A stretch of DNA of 56,093 bases from Gemmatimonadota bacterium (GTDB lineage: Bacteria; Gemmatimonadota; Gemmatimonadetes; Gemmatimonadales; Gemmatimonadaceae). Of this stretch, positions 26,848-34,677 are shown piece after piece; position 1 is the first letter of the stretch; each line of letters opens with the position of its first letter. A program made the position numbers and the translations under genes. The notes beneath the pieces were generated by a model. The model was not told the origin of the DNA and searched no databases. It saw nothing but the letters and a program-made list of their open reading frames with translations. The stretch lies in assembly GCA_947461225.1 (NCBI GenBank), contig CANHJV010000004.1, positions 1-56,093 of the forward strand, in the 5' to 3' direction.

Positions 26848-28551
26848 TTACTTACAGAAAGCCTTCACCATCTGGTCGGCCGCCGGATCGAGCTGCATGA
26901 CGGCGCCCATCAGCTGACGCATCGCGTCGACGGCAGTCGAACCACCCTTCGGCAGCAGAATCTGCGCGTCCACGAACATATCCTTGGCTTCCTTGGCCGG
27001 GGCGCACTGCTTCTGCGACTGCGCCTGCGACAGCTTGAGCTGACCGAAGGCCACATACGTCGCGCCGAGCAGGAACTGCGCCTGTGCCTTGGCCGCGCCG
27101 GTGGTGACCGAGTCGGCGAACTTGAGCGTGCCCACGGCCATCGCGAAATCATCGGGGCTGTTCGACTTCGAAGCCGCCACACGCTGGTCGTTGGCAATAC
27201 CGACGACCATCTGCCGCAGCGCCGTGGTGGTATCGCCCGCGGCGATCATGGCGCGCGCCGCCGGAAGGATTTCCGCCGAGCGATTCAGATCCTTGAGGAG
27301 CGAGACGCGCAGATAGCTCGCATTTTCCACCGGAACCTTCGCGGCGATCGCCTTGTCCAACGCTTCGAGCGCCTGCTGGTTCTGACCGGCCTTCTGGAGC
27401 GCCACGATCTGCGTGAACGTGAGCGCCGGGTTTCCGGCGAACTTGGCCAACCCGGTCGCGGCCATCTCGGCCGCCTTCTGGAACTGGCTGTCGGCTGCCA
27501 TGGCGGCCGCGGAGAGCGAGAAGTAGGTCGTGTCGGCAAACGACGTGTCGAGCTTCACCAGCTCGTCACCCTGCGTGAACGCTTCCTTGTAGTCCTTGGT
27601 GGCGAGCAGGATACGCCAGCGGAGACGCAGCAGGTCGGGGTCACCCGGGTTGAGCATGACGGCGGTGTCGACCACCGGCTTGGCGAGACGCGGGTTGGCG
27701 ACGCTGGCCAGTTCTTCCACCACGTCCTTCTGCAGGCGCGGGTTCTTCGGATCGGTGGCGAGGAGACGCGTGAGCGAGACCACGGCCGAGTCCTGCTGCC
27801 CGAGCGCACGATACGACGAGGCAAGGATCGCGAGGCCCGGACGGCTGCGCGGATCGATGGCCACGATTTCCTTGGCAATCGCGAGCTGCTCAGCGGCCGC
27901 CGCCTTCTGCGTAATCATGACGTTCGCCATGCAGATACGCGCGAGCGTGGCACGCGGGTACAGCGCGATCCCTTCCTTCGCTGCCGCAATGGCCGCGTCA
28001 TACTTCTGATCGCGCGCCGAGTTGATGCACTTCTTTTCGGCGTCGAGCTGCTTGCGGGCTTCCTTCAGTTCCTTGGAAATCGCACCGGCGGCATCACCGA
28101 CGGACTTCACGTCGTACGAGCCGATCGGCTGCACGAGCGAGTTGTCCCGGGCGAGCACCAGATTGGCATCGACCTTCACGCCCGTGGCGGTCTTGGTCAC
28201 GCTGCCCGTGACGTATTCATCGGCACGAAGCAGCGTCGCCAGCGCACGCTGGTCGTGGGCCTCGAGGGCGTCGGTGATCGGGAAGCCCGACGCTTCGAGC
28301 GTGGCATTGATGTCCGTCTTGGGCAGGACATACACCTGCTTGAACGGGAACTCGCTGTTCATGCGCGAGCGCACCGCGTCGGCGGCCTGCACTCCCAAGC
28401 CCTTCTCACCAGCCTTGAACACCGCCACGAGCACACGCGTGGCGTTCGGGTCGGGGACCCGATTGTACTGAGCGGACGCAATCGACGGCACCGCGAGGGT
28501 ACCAACGAGGGCGAGACCGATTCCGGCGAGCGCCTGGAAATGCCGTGACAT
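26848..28551 (-). CDS. secreted TPR protein, function unknown
   Basis: 567 residues from the ATG at 28551, with GGAGG 11 nt upstream. The open frame extends to 28728, but the upstream part is not protein-like. A clear signal peptide (MSRHFQALAGIGLALVGTLA, cleaved near SIASA) is followed by a domain of about 130 residues beginning ATRVLVAVFKAGEKGLGVQ, resembling the N-terminal alpha/beta domain of TolB or CsgG-type proteins. At least six TPR-like helical pairs follow to the end. Likely periplasmic and scaffolding; the partner is unknown. It ends in a strong terminator and is probably monocistronic. The 217 bases upstream, to the tRNA gene, hold no other gene. Confidence 0.82.
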   Translation of the reverse strand: MSRHFQALAGIGLALVGTLAVPSIASAQYNRVPDPNATRVLVAVFKAGEKGLGVQAADAVRSRMNSEFPFKQVYVLPKTDINATLEASGFPITDALEAHDQRALATLLRADEYVTGSVTKTATGVKVDANLVLARDNSLVQPIGSYDVKSVGDAAGAISKELKEARKQLDAEKKCINSARDQKYDAAIAAAKEGIALYPRATLARICMANVMITQKAAAAEQLAIAKEIVAIDPRSRPGLAILASSYRALGQQDSAVVSLTRLLATDPKNPRLQKDVVEELASVANPRLAKPVVDTAVMLNPGDPDLLRLRWRILLATKDYKEAFTQGDELVKLDTSFADTTYFSLSAAAMAADSQFQKAAEMAATGLAKFAGNPALTFTQIVALQKAGQNQQALEALDKAIAAKVPVENASYLRVSLLKDLNRSAEILPAARAMIAAGDTTTALRQMVVGIANDQRVAASKSNSPDDFAMAVGTLKFADSVTTGAAKAQAQFLLGATYVAFGQLKLSQAQSQKQCAPAKEAKDMFVDAQILLPKGGSTAVDAMRQLMGAVMQLDPAADQMVKAFCK

Positions 28552-28768
28552 CAATGTCGTAACCTCCGCACCGTGAGCCGTGGATCCGGCGTAACGCCGG
28601 CATACCTGAAACCCGAGTGGCCGTGCGCAAGCCAAGCGGGTCTGGGGGGAACTGCAGAACTTGAGGGGCAGCTGCATACCGTGCAAGCATTCGGCCGAGG
28701 CCGACGCCAGTTCGATACGGTACATCACGTTCAGGACCCATCGCGGAACACTGAACGGTCAAGACGAG

Positions 28769-28842
28769 TGGGCGAAGAGGGACTCGAACCCCCGACATCC
28801 TGCGTGTAAGGCAGGCGCTCTAACCAACTGAGCTATTCGCCC
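28769..28842 (-). tRNA. tRNA-Val (anticodon TAC)
   Basis: A complete cloverleaf is readable on the minus strand. The acceptor pair GGGCGAA/TTCGCCC is at the two ends, the D arm is AGCTCAGTTGGTTAGAGC, the anticodon stem CCTGC/GCAGG encloses loop CTTACAC with anticodon TAC, and the T arm contains GGTTCGAGTCC. The discriminator is A and CCA is not encoded. It reads GUA-type valine codons. Confidence 0.95.
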
Positions 28843-28979
28843 GGTGTACGTCAGACCCGCTTCGTCCGTTGAAAAAATACAACGACCGGGGGGGTGCTGT
28901 TCCCGCTTGGGGCACAACTTAACCGGATTGTCACGTTCGGCAGCGCTGCGGTCCCATCCTTCGCCGACGGGTATTCCGC

Positions 28980-29150
28980 TTATCCCTTCAGAATCGCGAG
29001 CGGTACCAGAACGACGTATCCGAGTACGAGCAGCAGCGGGGCGATGGTCTCGCCGCCACGGGCGAGGTCCACGTAGCCGACCACCAACGACAGTGCGGCG
29101 GCGCCCCAATACAGGAGGGCGCGAGAGCGGGGCTTATCGATCGAAGTCAT
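28980..29150 (-). CDS. small two-helix membrane protein
   Basis: 56 residues from the ATG at 29150 (MTSIDKPRSRALLYWGAAAL). It consists of a short basic N-terminus and two hydrophobic segments (YWGAAALSLVVGYVDLA and APLLLVLGYVVLVPLAILKG). I do not recognise a family. It lies 59 bases after the peptidase gene on the same strand and ahead of the tRNA. Composition and an end with a plausible membrane protein pattern favour a real gene. The 137 bases between its stop and the tRNA hold no gene. Confidence 0.6.
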   Translation of the reverse strand: MTSIDKPRSRALLYWGAAALSLVVGYVDLARGGETIAPLLLVLGYVVLVPLAILKG

Positions 29151-29209
29151 GGCGCACGATACCGACAGACCAAGGAGCACGGCAAGGGCAGGTTCGGACC
29201 GGCCGTGTT

Positions 29210-30235
29210 TCAGGATACCCCGGGCGCTCCCGATGGTCCCGTGGCCGACCCAACCTCGGCGGTGGAATTCGCTGCCGATCCGGCGTCAAGCAACGCCTGA
29301 AGCGCCGACGCTCGCGCCGCCTCGTCCTGGGCGAGGTCCTGGGCCCGCATGGCCTCCAGCTTTCGACGGTCCCGGCGCCGCCGGCTGATATAGAGCGGCA
29401 GCAAGATCACCCCGAACAGGCCGAACACAGCGGAGATATTGGTGACCAAGGAGAGCGCTCCGTATCGGCGCCGGGTGCGCGCCTTCCAGTGCATCTCGAA
29501 CTGTTCGCCCGTCATCCCGTAGGCCTGGCGAGTCCCCTTCTCCAGCGAGCCCGTGGTCTTCCAGTACGTGAAAAAATTTGACAGGCCGTTCACGGGATCG
29601 AGCGCCTGCAGCTCGCTCACCACCCGATAGGCCATCGCGTAGCTCCACGTGGCTTCGGAGGCGCCGGCGAAGAATCCCTCCTCCAGTCGATCGAGCGACG
29701 GCAACGTGCGCCACACCATGGCCAGCGACGTTTCGAAGGCTTCGTCGCGGGTCCACTCGCCGGCCGCCACGCTGGCGTAGCCCTCGTCAAACCAGCGGGG
29801 GGGCAACCGGCCCATCCGCTCATGCAGCGCCAGATGGGCCAACTCATGACGCAGGACGACCACGGGATCACCGGCATCGCTGCCCGCCCGACCGCCCTGA
29901 AGCACCAGCCGCTGCTCGTCGGGAATGGCGATAGCGGCCCCCCACTCGGGCGCGTGCGGCCCGACCCACTGCCGAAACCGCTCGGCATTCGGGGCCACCG
30001 CGATGAGGACGTGCGCCCGTGGACGCGGCAGCCCCGGGAAGGTGTCCGTGGCCTGCGCGGCGGCGAGCAGCGCGCGGGCCAGGCGCGCGTCACGCGCGTC
30101 GGCGACCACGGTGAAACGCCCCGCGTCGAGCCGGATGCCAGGGGCCGACGGCGACTGCGCCAACAGCGCGAGGCCACTCGGCCTCGCGAACAGACACAGC
30201 GCCAGCGCCGCGATCGCCGCGACCCGGACGATCAA
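29210..30235 (-). CDS. peptidase-MA-like gluzincin, membrane-attached
   Basis: 341 residues from the TTG at 30235, which overlaps the preceding stop as TTGA and begins directly with a signal peptide (VRVAAIAALALCLFARPSG). ATG at 30301 is an alternative that would overlap the upstream gene by 70 bases. The catalytic HELAH (H130-H134) and a downstream glutamate in FDEGYA (E151) match the peptidase MA family. A C-terminal membrane helix (ISAVFGLFGVILLPLYIS) and a charged tail follow. Substrate unknown. It is the last gene of the run that begins with the chemosensory cluster. Confidence 0.85.
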   Translation of the reverse strand: MIVRVAAIAALALCLFARPSGLALLAQSPSAPGIRLDAGRFTVVADARDARLARALLAAAQATDTFPGLPRPRAHVLIAVAPNAERFRQWVGPHAPEWGAAIAIPDEQRLVLQGGRAGSDAGDPVVVLRHELAHLALHERMGRLPPRWFDEGYASVAAGEWTRDEAFETSLAMVWRTLPSLDRLEEGFFAGASEATWSYAMAYRVVSELQALDPVNGLSNFFTYWKTTGSLEKGTRQAYGMTGEQFEMHWKARTRRRYGALSLVTNISAVFGLFGVILLPLYISRRRRDRRKLEAMRAQDLAQDEAARASALQALLDAGSAANSTAEVGSATGPSGAPGVS

Positions 30236-31098
30236 TCGGCGCGCGGCGGCGCTCCGCCCTGCTCTATCTGCCCCAGCAGCTCCGCGCAGCGTTTCCCCCA
30301 TGGATTGAACTTGTTCGCCTCGGCCCCCGAACGCCACGACGCCATGGCGTCACCACGACGTCCGGCAAACCAGTGCACGCGTCCGAGTTCATACCAGCTC
30401 TGCAGCAGGTTGGGTCCGAGCTCGAGCGCCTTCCGGAAGAACGTTTCGGCATCGTCGTACATCTCGCGCTCGCGATAGACCATCCCCAGATACAGATGGG
30501 CATAAAGCGTGGCTTTGCGGTCGACATCGAGCCGTATCACGCGCGAGAGATGCTCGATCGCCTCGCCGTACAACCCCTGCCGCAGGCAGAGGTAGCCCAC
30601 GTTCGTATGAGCCAGCGCGTGCTCGGGATCACGCGCGAGCACCCGCTGGAAGGTGGCGAGCGCGGCGTCATACTGCGGCTGCAGCATCTGCGCCCAGCCG
30701 AGCAACGTCTCGGCCTCGTTGCTCCCGGGGGCCAGTTCCAGGGCCCGTCGCAGCGCCACCTCCGCACCGGCCGGATCGCCAAGCGACAGCTTCGACCAGC
30801 CTTTCTCGATGAACGTAGACGCGCCGAGATGATCGACCCGTCCCGATCCGGAGAAGGTCGTCGCCCCCGTGGCGGGGTTGGCCAATGCCGTCGCACCATC
30901 GAGCTGCTTCCAGCGCTCCACCAGCGCCTTGACGCTGGCCTTGAACGCGAGCGCCGCCGTGGCGGCCGCATCCGCGTCGCGGAAGAGGGTGATGATCTGC
31001 TGCTTGAGACGTTCGCGCTCCTCCGGAGCCGGCTGGGCGGCCAGCGCGTCGTGGATCGCATCGAAACGCGTCTGCAGGTCGGAGGCGGTTAGCGACAT
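30232..31098 (-). CDS. TPR-repeat cytoplasmic protein
   Basis: 288 residues without a signal peptide. The first 80 residues are a helical, charged region (RFDAIHDALAAQPAPEERERL). From about residue 95 there are at least four TPR units (EKGWSKLSLGDPAGAEVALRR, AHTNVGYLCLRQGLYGEAIE, LYLGMVYREREMYDDAETFF, YELGRVHWFAGRRGDAMASW). It probably assembles protein complexes. It follows cheW by 20 bases, which ties it to the chemosensory cluster. Confidence 0.85.
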   Translation of the reverse strand: MSLTASDLQTRFDAIHDALAAQPAPEERERLKQQIITLFRDADAAATAALAFKASVKALVERWKQLDGATALANPATGATTFSGSGRVDHLGASTFIEKGWSKLSLGDPAGAEVALRRALELAPGSNEAETLLGWAQMLQPQYDAALATFQRVLARDPEHALAHTNVGYLCLRQGLYGEAIEHLSRVIRLDVDRKATLYAHLYLGMVYREREMYDDAETFFRKALELGPNLLQSWYELGRVHWFAGRRGDAMASWRSGAEANKFNPWGKRCAELLGQIEQGGAPPRAD

Positions 31099-31118
31099 GG
31101 CGCGATCAGCTCACAGAG

Positions 31119-31568
31119 TCAGCGGAGAAGTCGGACGAGATCAAGCACAAGAACAGTACTCCCACCACGCGTGAAGGTGGCGATGGCGCCGGTGCGATGC
31201 GCATCGGGATGATCGGCCGGCAGCGGCAACACCTCGCTGGCATCGACACTCACCACGTCATGCACCGCGTCCACCGGGAGCGCCCACCAGTCGTCGTTCA
31301 CATGCGCCACGAGTACGCGTCGCAGCCCGACGGCTCCACCGCCGAGGGCGAGGCCGAGCGGCGCGGCGAGATCGGCGTACGGAAGCTCGCGCGCCTCGAA
31401 TGATAGGCTCGGTGCGCCGGTGGACGGACGCAGCACGCGGTCGATGAGTTCGACCGGCCCGGCCAGACGATGCTCCCCGATCGAGAAACAGACGAACGTG
31501 GCACGCTCCACCGCCGCGACGGCGCGACGGCGGACGGCGAACATCGCCGTCGACTTGAACGTGCTCAC
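31119..31568 (-). CDS. cheW: CheW-like chemotaxis coupling protein
   Basis: 149 residues with one CheW domain: FVCFSIGEHRLAGPVELIDRV, LPYADLAAPLGL, RVLVAHVNDDWWALPVDAVHDVVSV and the C-terminal STVLVLDLVRLL. CheW couples CheA to receptors. It begins seven bases after the cheB stop. It is a second CheW in this cluster, more divergent than the one at 44038-44532. Confidence 0.85.
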   Translation of the reverse strand: MSTFKSTAMFAVRRRAVAAVERATFVCFSIGEHRLAGPVELIDRVLRPSTGAPSLSFEARELPYADLAAPLGLALGGGAVGLRRVLVAHVNDDWWALPVDAVHDVVSVDASEVLPLPADHPDAHRTGAIATFTRGGSTVLVLDLVRLLR

Positions 31569-31575
31569 CGGACGC

Positions 31576-32769
31576 TCACGCGATCTGCTCCACGTGGTCG
31601 TGGGCCGTACCCTGCCCCGCCACGAGTCGCGTGATCGCCGCCGGCAGGTCCTGAAGGGCCACGATTTCGTCGGCGCCGGCCACGCGTAGCGCGGTGTCCG
31701 GCATTCCCGGAATCACGCACGAGCTGTGCTCCTGCACGACCGCAAGCCCGCCGGCCTGTCGAATGGCCAGCAGACCATCCGCGCCGTCACGGCCCATGCC
31801 CGTGAGCACGACGCCGAGGCACGCCGCGCCGTAGCCGCGCGCGACCGACGTGAAGAGTCGATCGGCCGCCGGGCGCACGCCCCATTCGGTGGGCTCCTGA
31901 TCGAGCAGCGCGCATGGCGCGCGCGGCGTACCACCCACCCGCAGATGAAAGCCACCGGGTGCCACGTACACGTGACCGGCGAGCAGCGGCTCGCCGTGCA
32001 TCGCCTCGTGTACCGCCAACCGCGAGATCCCGTGCAATCGGCTCGCGAAGCTGGCCGTGAACCCCGCCGGCATATGCTGCACGATGAGCACCGCGGCATG
32101 CGTAAAGCGTGGTAACGACGGAATAAGTTGACTCAGCGCCGCCGGGCCGCCCGTGGATGCGGCGATGCACACGACGAACGACGGGGCCTGCCCATACGCC
32201 GGCGGCGAGGCGGCCCGCGCCGGTGAGTGCAGGCCGCGATCGTACGCCGACCCGCGAGCGACCGCATCGGCCGGCACGCCCGAGCGCATTGGCGTTGGCG
32301 TTGACACGCCGAGCACCGTGACCACGGCGGCCGCACGCAACGCCTCGAGCAGTTGGTCGCGCACGAGTTCGAGGTCAAGACTGATCGCTCCCGACGGCTT
32401 TCGCACGAACTCGACCGCCCCGCGATCGAGCGCACGCAGCGTGGCCTCGGCGCCGCCGTCGCTGCCGCCCGCACTCAACATCACAACTGGCCGCGGCCAG
32501 TCCCGCATGATCCGGTCGAGACAGCCCAAGCCATCGAGGTTGGGCATGTCCACGTCGAGCGTGACCAGGTCGGGATCGAGCAGCGGGATCTGCCGCAACG
32601 CATCCAGTCCATCACACGCGGTCCCGACCACCTCGAACTCGCCGGTGGATATCACGATGTCGCTGACGAGCCGGCGCATGAACGCGCTGTCGTCCACCAC
32701 GAGCACGCGCCGGCGTTCGCCGAGGCGTTCGCCGAGGCCTTCGCCAGCCGGAGCGTTAGAGGTGGACAT
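31576..32769 (-). CDS. cheB: chemotaxis response regulator protein-glutamate methylesterase
   Basis: 397 residues from the ATG at 32769. An N-terminal receiver domain (VLVVDDSAFMRRLVSDIV, phospho-acceptor D72 in TLDVDMPNLDG, K in FVRKPSG) is joined by a linker to a methylesterase domain with CIAASTGGPAAL, QHMPAGFTASFASRL and TGMGRDGADGL, the serine, histidine and aspartate regions. It would demethylate or deamidate receptors, yet no receptor or CheR gene is in the window. Just after the start a 12-nt unit is repeated about three times (32713-32748), coding for GLGE/RLGE. Confidence 0.95.
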   Translation of the reverse strand: MSTSNAPAGEGLGERLGERRRVLVVDDSAFMRRLVSDIVISTGEFEVVGTACDGLDALRQIPLLDPDLVTLDVDMPNLDGLGCLDRIMRDWPRPVVMLSAGGSDGGAEATLRALDRGAVEFVRKPSGAISLDLELVRDQLLEALRAAAVVTVLGVSTPTPMRSGVPADAVARGSAYDRGLHSPARAASPPAYGQAPSFVVCIAASTGGPAALSQLIPSLPRFTHAAVLIVQHMPAGFTASFASRLHGISRLAVHEAMHGEPLLAGHVYVAPGGFHLRVGGTPRAPCALLDQEPTEWGVRPAADRLFTSVARGYGAACLGVVLTGMGRDGADGLLAIRQAGGLAVVQEHSSCVIPGMPDTALRVAGADEIVALQDLPAAITRLVAGQGTAHDHVEQIA

Positions 32770-33004
32770 CGTCACCGCGCACGGTGCGGGCGTGGACCCG
32801 CCCGGTGGATACGTCGAAGTACACGGAGCGCCCGAAGTCGCCGCCCACCGCTTCACCCACGATCCGAATGTCATGAACAGCGCAGGCCGCGCGCGCCGCC
32901 TGCATGCGGGAGCGCATGGGCGGCACCGGCGGTGAGATCGGCGATGCCGCCCGTGTGTTGGGTCATCGCCGTGACACGACGCGCGTGCCGAGCGATCGCC
33001 TCAT
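32756..33004 (-). pseudogene. cheD: cheD remnant (C-terminal half, in-frame stop)
   Basis: An ATG at 33004 overlaps the upstream stop as ATGA, but the frame hits TGA at 32965-32963 after 13 codons. Beyond the stop the same frame stays open and encodes CAVHDIRIVGEAVGGDF and GRSVYFDVSTGRVHARTV, ending at 32756 inside the start of cheB. This is the conserved C-terminal part of CheD receptor deamidases. The N-terminal part with the catalytic Cys and His is missing. An ATG at 32917 could still give a 53-residue peptide. A truncated, decaying cheD fits best. Confidence 0.55.
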
Positions 33005-34677
33005 GCCGCGCCCCCCACCAGGGCGTCGTCGCTGGCGGCGACCGGTACGGATTCCGACGGCGTGGAGCGGCGCATCGCCTCGAGATTGGCGCGCACGATG
33101 GCGTTGTCCGGGGCGAGCGCCAGCGCCTGCTCCCACGACGACTGTGCCTCAGCCAGCGCGCCACGGCGGTAGTGGATATTTCCGAGTTTGAGATACACAT
33201 CGGGCCCGTGCGACGGCATCAATCGCACCACGCGCACGAAGGACTCGAAGGCTTCGTCGTAGCGCTGCGCGCGGTAGAGGTAGTCGCCGAGGTTCTTGTG
33301 CAGATGGGCGCAGTTCGCATCCTCGAGCAACGCGTGCTCGATCGTGCGGGCGGCCAGCTCATAGCTGCCGCGCCGCTCCTGCACGACGGCCAGATTGTTG
33401 TGCAGCGCGGCCGCGTGCGGATGCAACGTGAGGCCCTCTTCCAGCACCACCGCCGCCCGCGCACTGTCACCGCCAAGCGCGGCGGCCAGTCCGGCCACGT
33501 GAAACCAGGCGGCCGACGGCTGCCGGGCGCCCCACGCCGTGCGCGCCTCGGCCAGCGCCGCCTCGGCGCCAGCGAGGTCCCCCCCACGCAGTGCGATCGT
33601 GGCCTGGGACAGCGCGATCCGCGGGTCGGGTACGACGACGCGGCGCGTGGCGTCATCGAGGAACGCCGCGGCCGCGACGAGGTCGCCGCGCTGTTCGCAG
33701 ACAAAGGCGAGGTTGTGCAGGACGGCCGCAGGCGCGTCGGGCTCCTGCGAGGCGCGCAGAAACGTGGCGTAGGCGCCCGCCCAGTCCCGCCGTCGCAGCT
33801 GCACGAGCCCCAGATGGAAGCGCGACACCCCGTCGGCTTCCCGCAGCTCGAGCACCCGACGGAATTCACGCTGGGCTTCGTCGAGCATGCCGGTGCGATA
33901 AAACGCGATACCGAGATTGCGGTGCTCGGCCACGCGGCTCTCCGGTGGCGGCTGACGCCGCGCGGCACTCCGCCCCACGCGCTGCACGTAGCCGGCGGTG
34001 AGCAGGCCGAAGACGGCCTGGCCGACTTCGAACTCGCCGAGTCCCGAGCGCTCGATGACCATGGTGAGATCCTGCGTGCCATCGAGCAACAGCAGGATGC
34101 GCTCCTGCGTCGCGCTCAACGGGACTTCGCGCTGCGCGAGCCGCGGACCATCGAGCTCGAAGATCAGATCGAGACTCGGTACTTTCTTCGCGATCTGCGT
34201 CCACTCGTCGACGCGGCGCGCACCTTCCAGCAGCAGCGAGTCGGCACTGACCGACACGAGGGCCGCGTCGGGCGACTCATCGGCCTCCGGCTCGAACGTG
34301 AACGACCCGAGCGACCAGCTGAAGAGGTAGTACACGGCCTCCTCGACCTGCGTCCGATACTCGCCGACGAGCACCTCGCGCTCGAGGAGTCCCTGCGCCA
34401 ACAGCGCGTGGGCGAGCTCGCGATCATCCTGCGGCGCACGGGCCGCGATGACGCGTGCGAGATCGTCGGGCGTGATCGCGCCGATGCGAACCAGTCGGTC
34501 GCCGAGCCGATCGCGACGATTTACCAGCTCGGCGTGCACGATGCGGCCGCTCGCGAAGTGCACGGTCCCAAAGCTGCCCTCACGCGCGACGCTGAGACAT
34601 CCGGTCTTCTGACCAAGCGCCAACAGCTGCAGCACGTCGGCCAGCGAGGCCTCGCTGAGATTTCCGCGGATCGCCAT
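33001..34677 (-). CDS. DUF4388 (PatA-like N-terminal) protein with TPR repeats
   Basis: 558 residues. The first about 200 residues match the DUF4388 pattern (IRGNLSEASLADVLQLLALGQ, GTVHFASGRIVHAE, EEAVYYLFSWSLGSFTFEP). A winged-helix-like stretch (SATQERILLLLDGTQDLTMVIE) and then seven or more TPR units follow. DUF4388 modules occur in cyanobacterial PatA and in many signalling proteins of motile, polarised bacteria; their ligand is unknown. The gene is coupled to the AAA+ gene upstream by a one-base overlap and to cheD/cheB downstream. Confidence 0.85.
   Translation of the reverse strand: MAIRGNLSEASLADVLQLLALGQKTGCLSVAREGSFGTVHFASGRIVHAELVNRRDRLGDRLVRIGAITPDDLARVIAARAPQDDRELAHALLAQGLLEREVLVGEYRTQVEEAVYYLFSWSLGSFTFEPEADESPDAALVSVSADSLLLEGARRVDEWTQIAKKVPSLDLIFELDGPRLAQREVPLSATQERILLLLDGTQDLTMVIERSGLGEFEVGQAVFGLLTAGYVQRVGRSAARRQPPPESRVAEHRNLGIAFYRTGMLDEAQREFRRVLELREADGVSRFHLGLVQLRRRDWAGAYATFLRASQEPDAPAAVLHNLAFVCEQRGDLVAAAAFLDDATRRVVVPDPRIALSQATIALRGGDLAGAEAALAEARTAWGARQPSAAWFHVAGLAAALGGDSARAAVVLEEGLTLHPHAAALHNNLAVVQERRGSYELAARTIEHALLEDANCAHLHKNLGDYLYRAQRYDEAFESFVRVVRLMPSHGPDVYLKLGNIHYRRGALAEAQSSWEQALALAPDNAIVRANLEAMRRSTPSESVPVAASDDALVGGAA

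Noticed and set aside
28769-28842. tRNA-Val as an integration site for a mobile element
   Set aside because: No integrase, no duplicated tRNA end and ordinary chromosomal genes on both sides.
28843-28979. Short A/T-rich hairpin (CGTTG...CAACG) upstream of the tRNA as promoter or terminator
   Set aside because: The stem is only five pairs and no promoter-like pair of boxes could be placed convincingly.
32871-33200. 109-codon minus-strand frame upstream of cheB as the N-terminal half of cheD
   Set aside because: It shows no CheD motif (no LGSCV-like segment or catalytic His context) and mostly overlaps the DUF4388-TPR gene in another frame.
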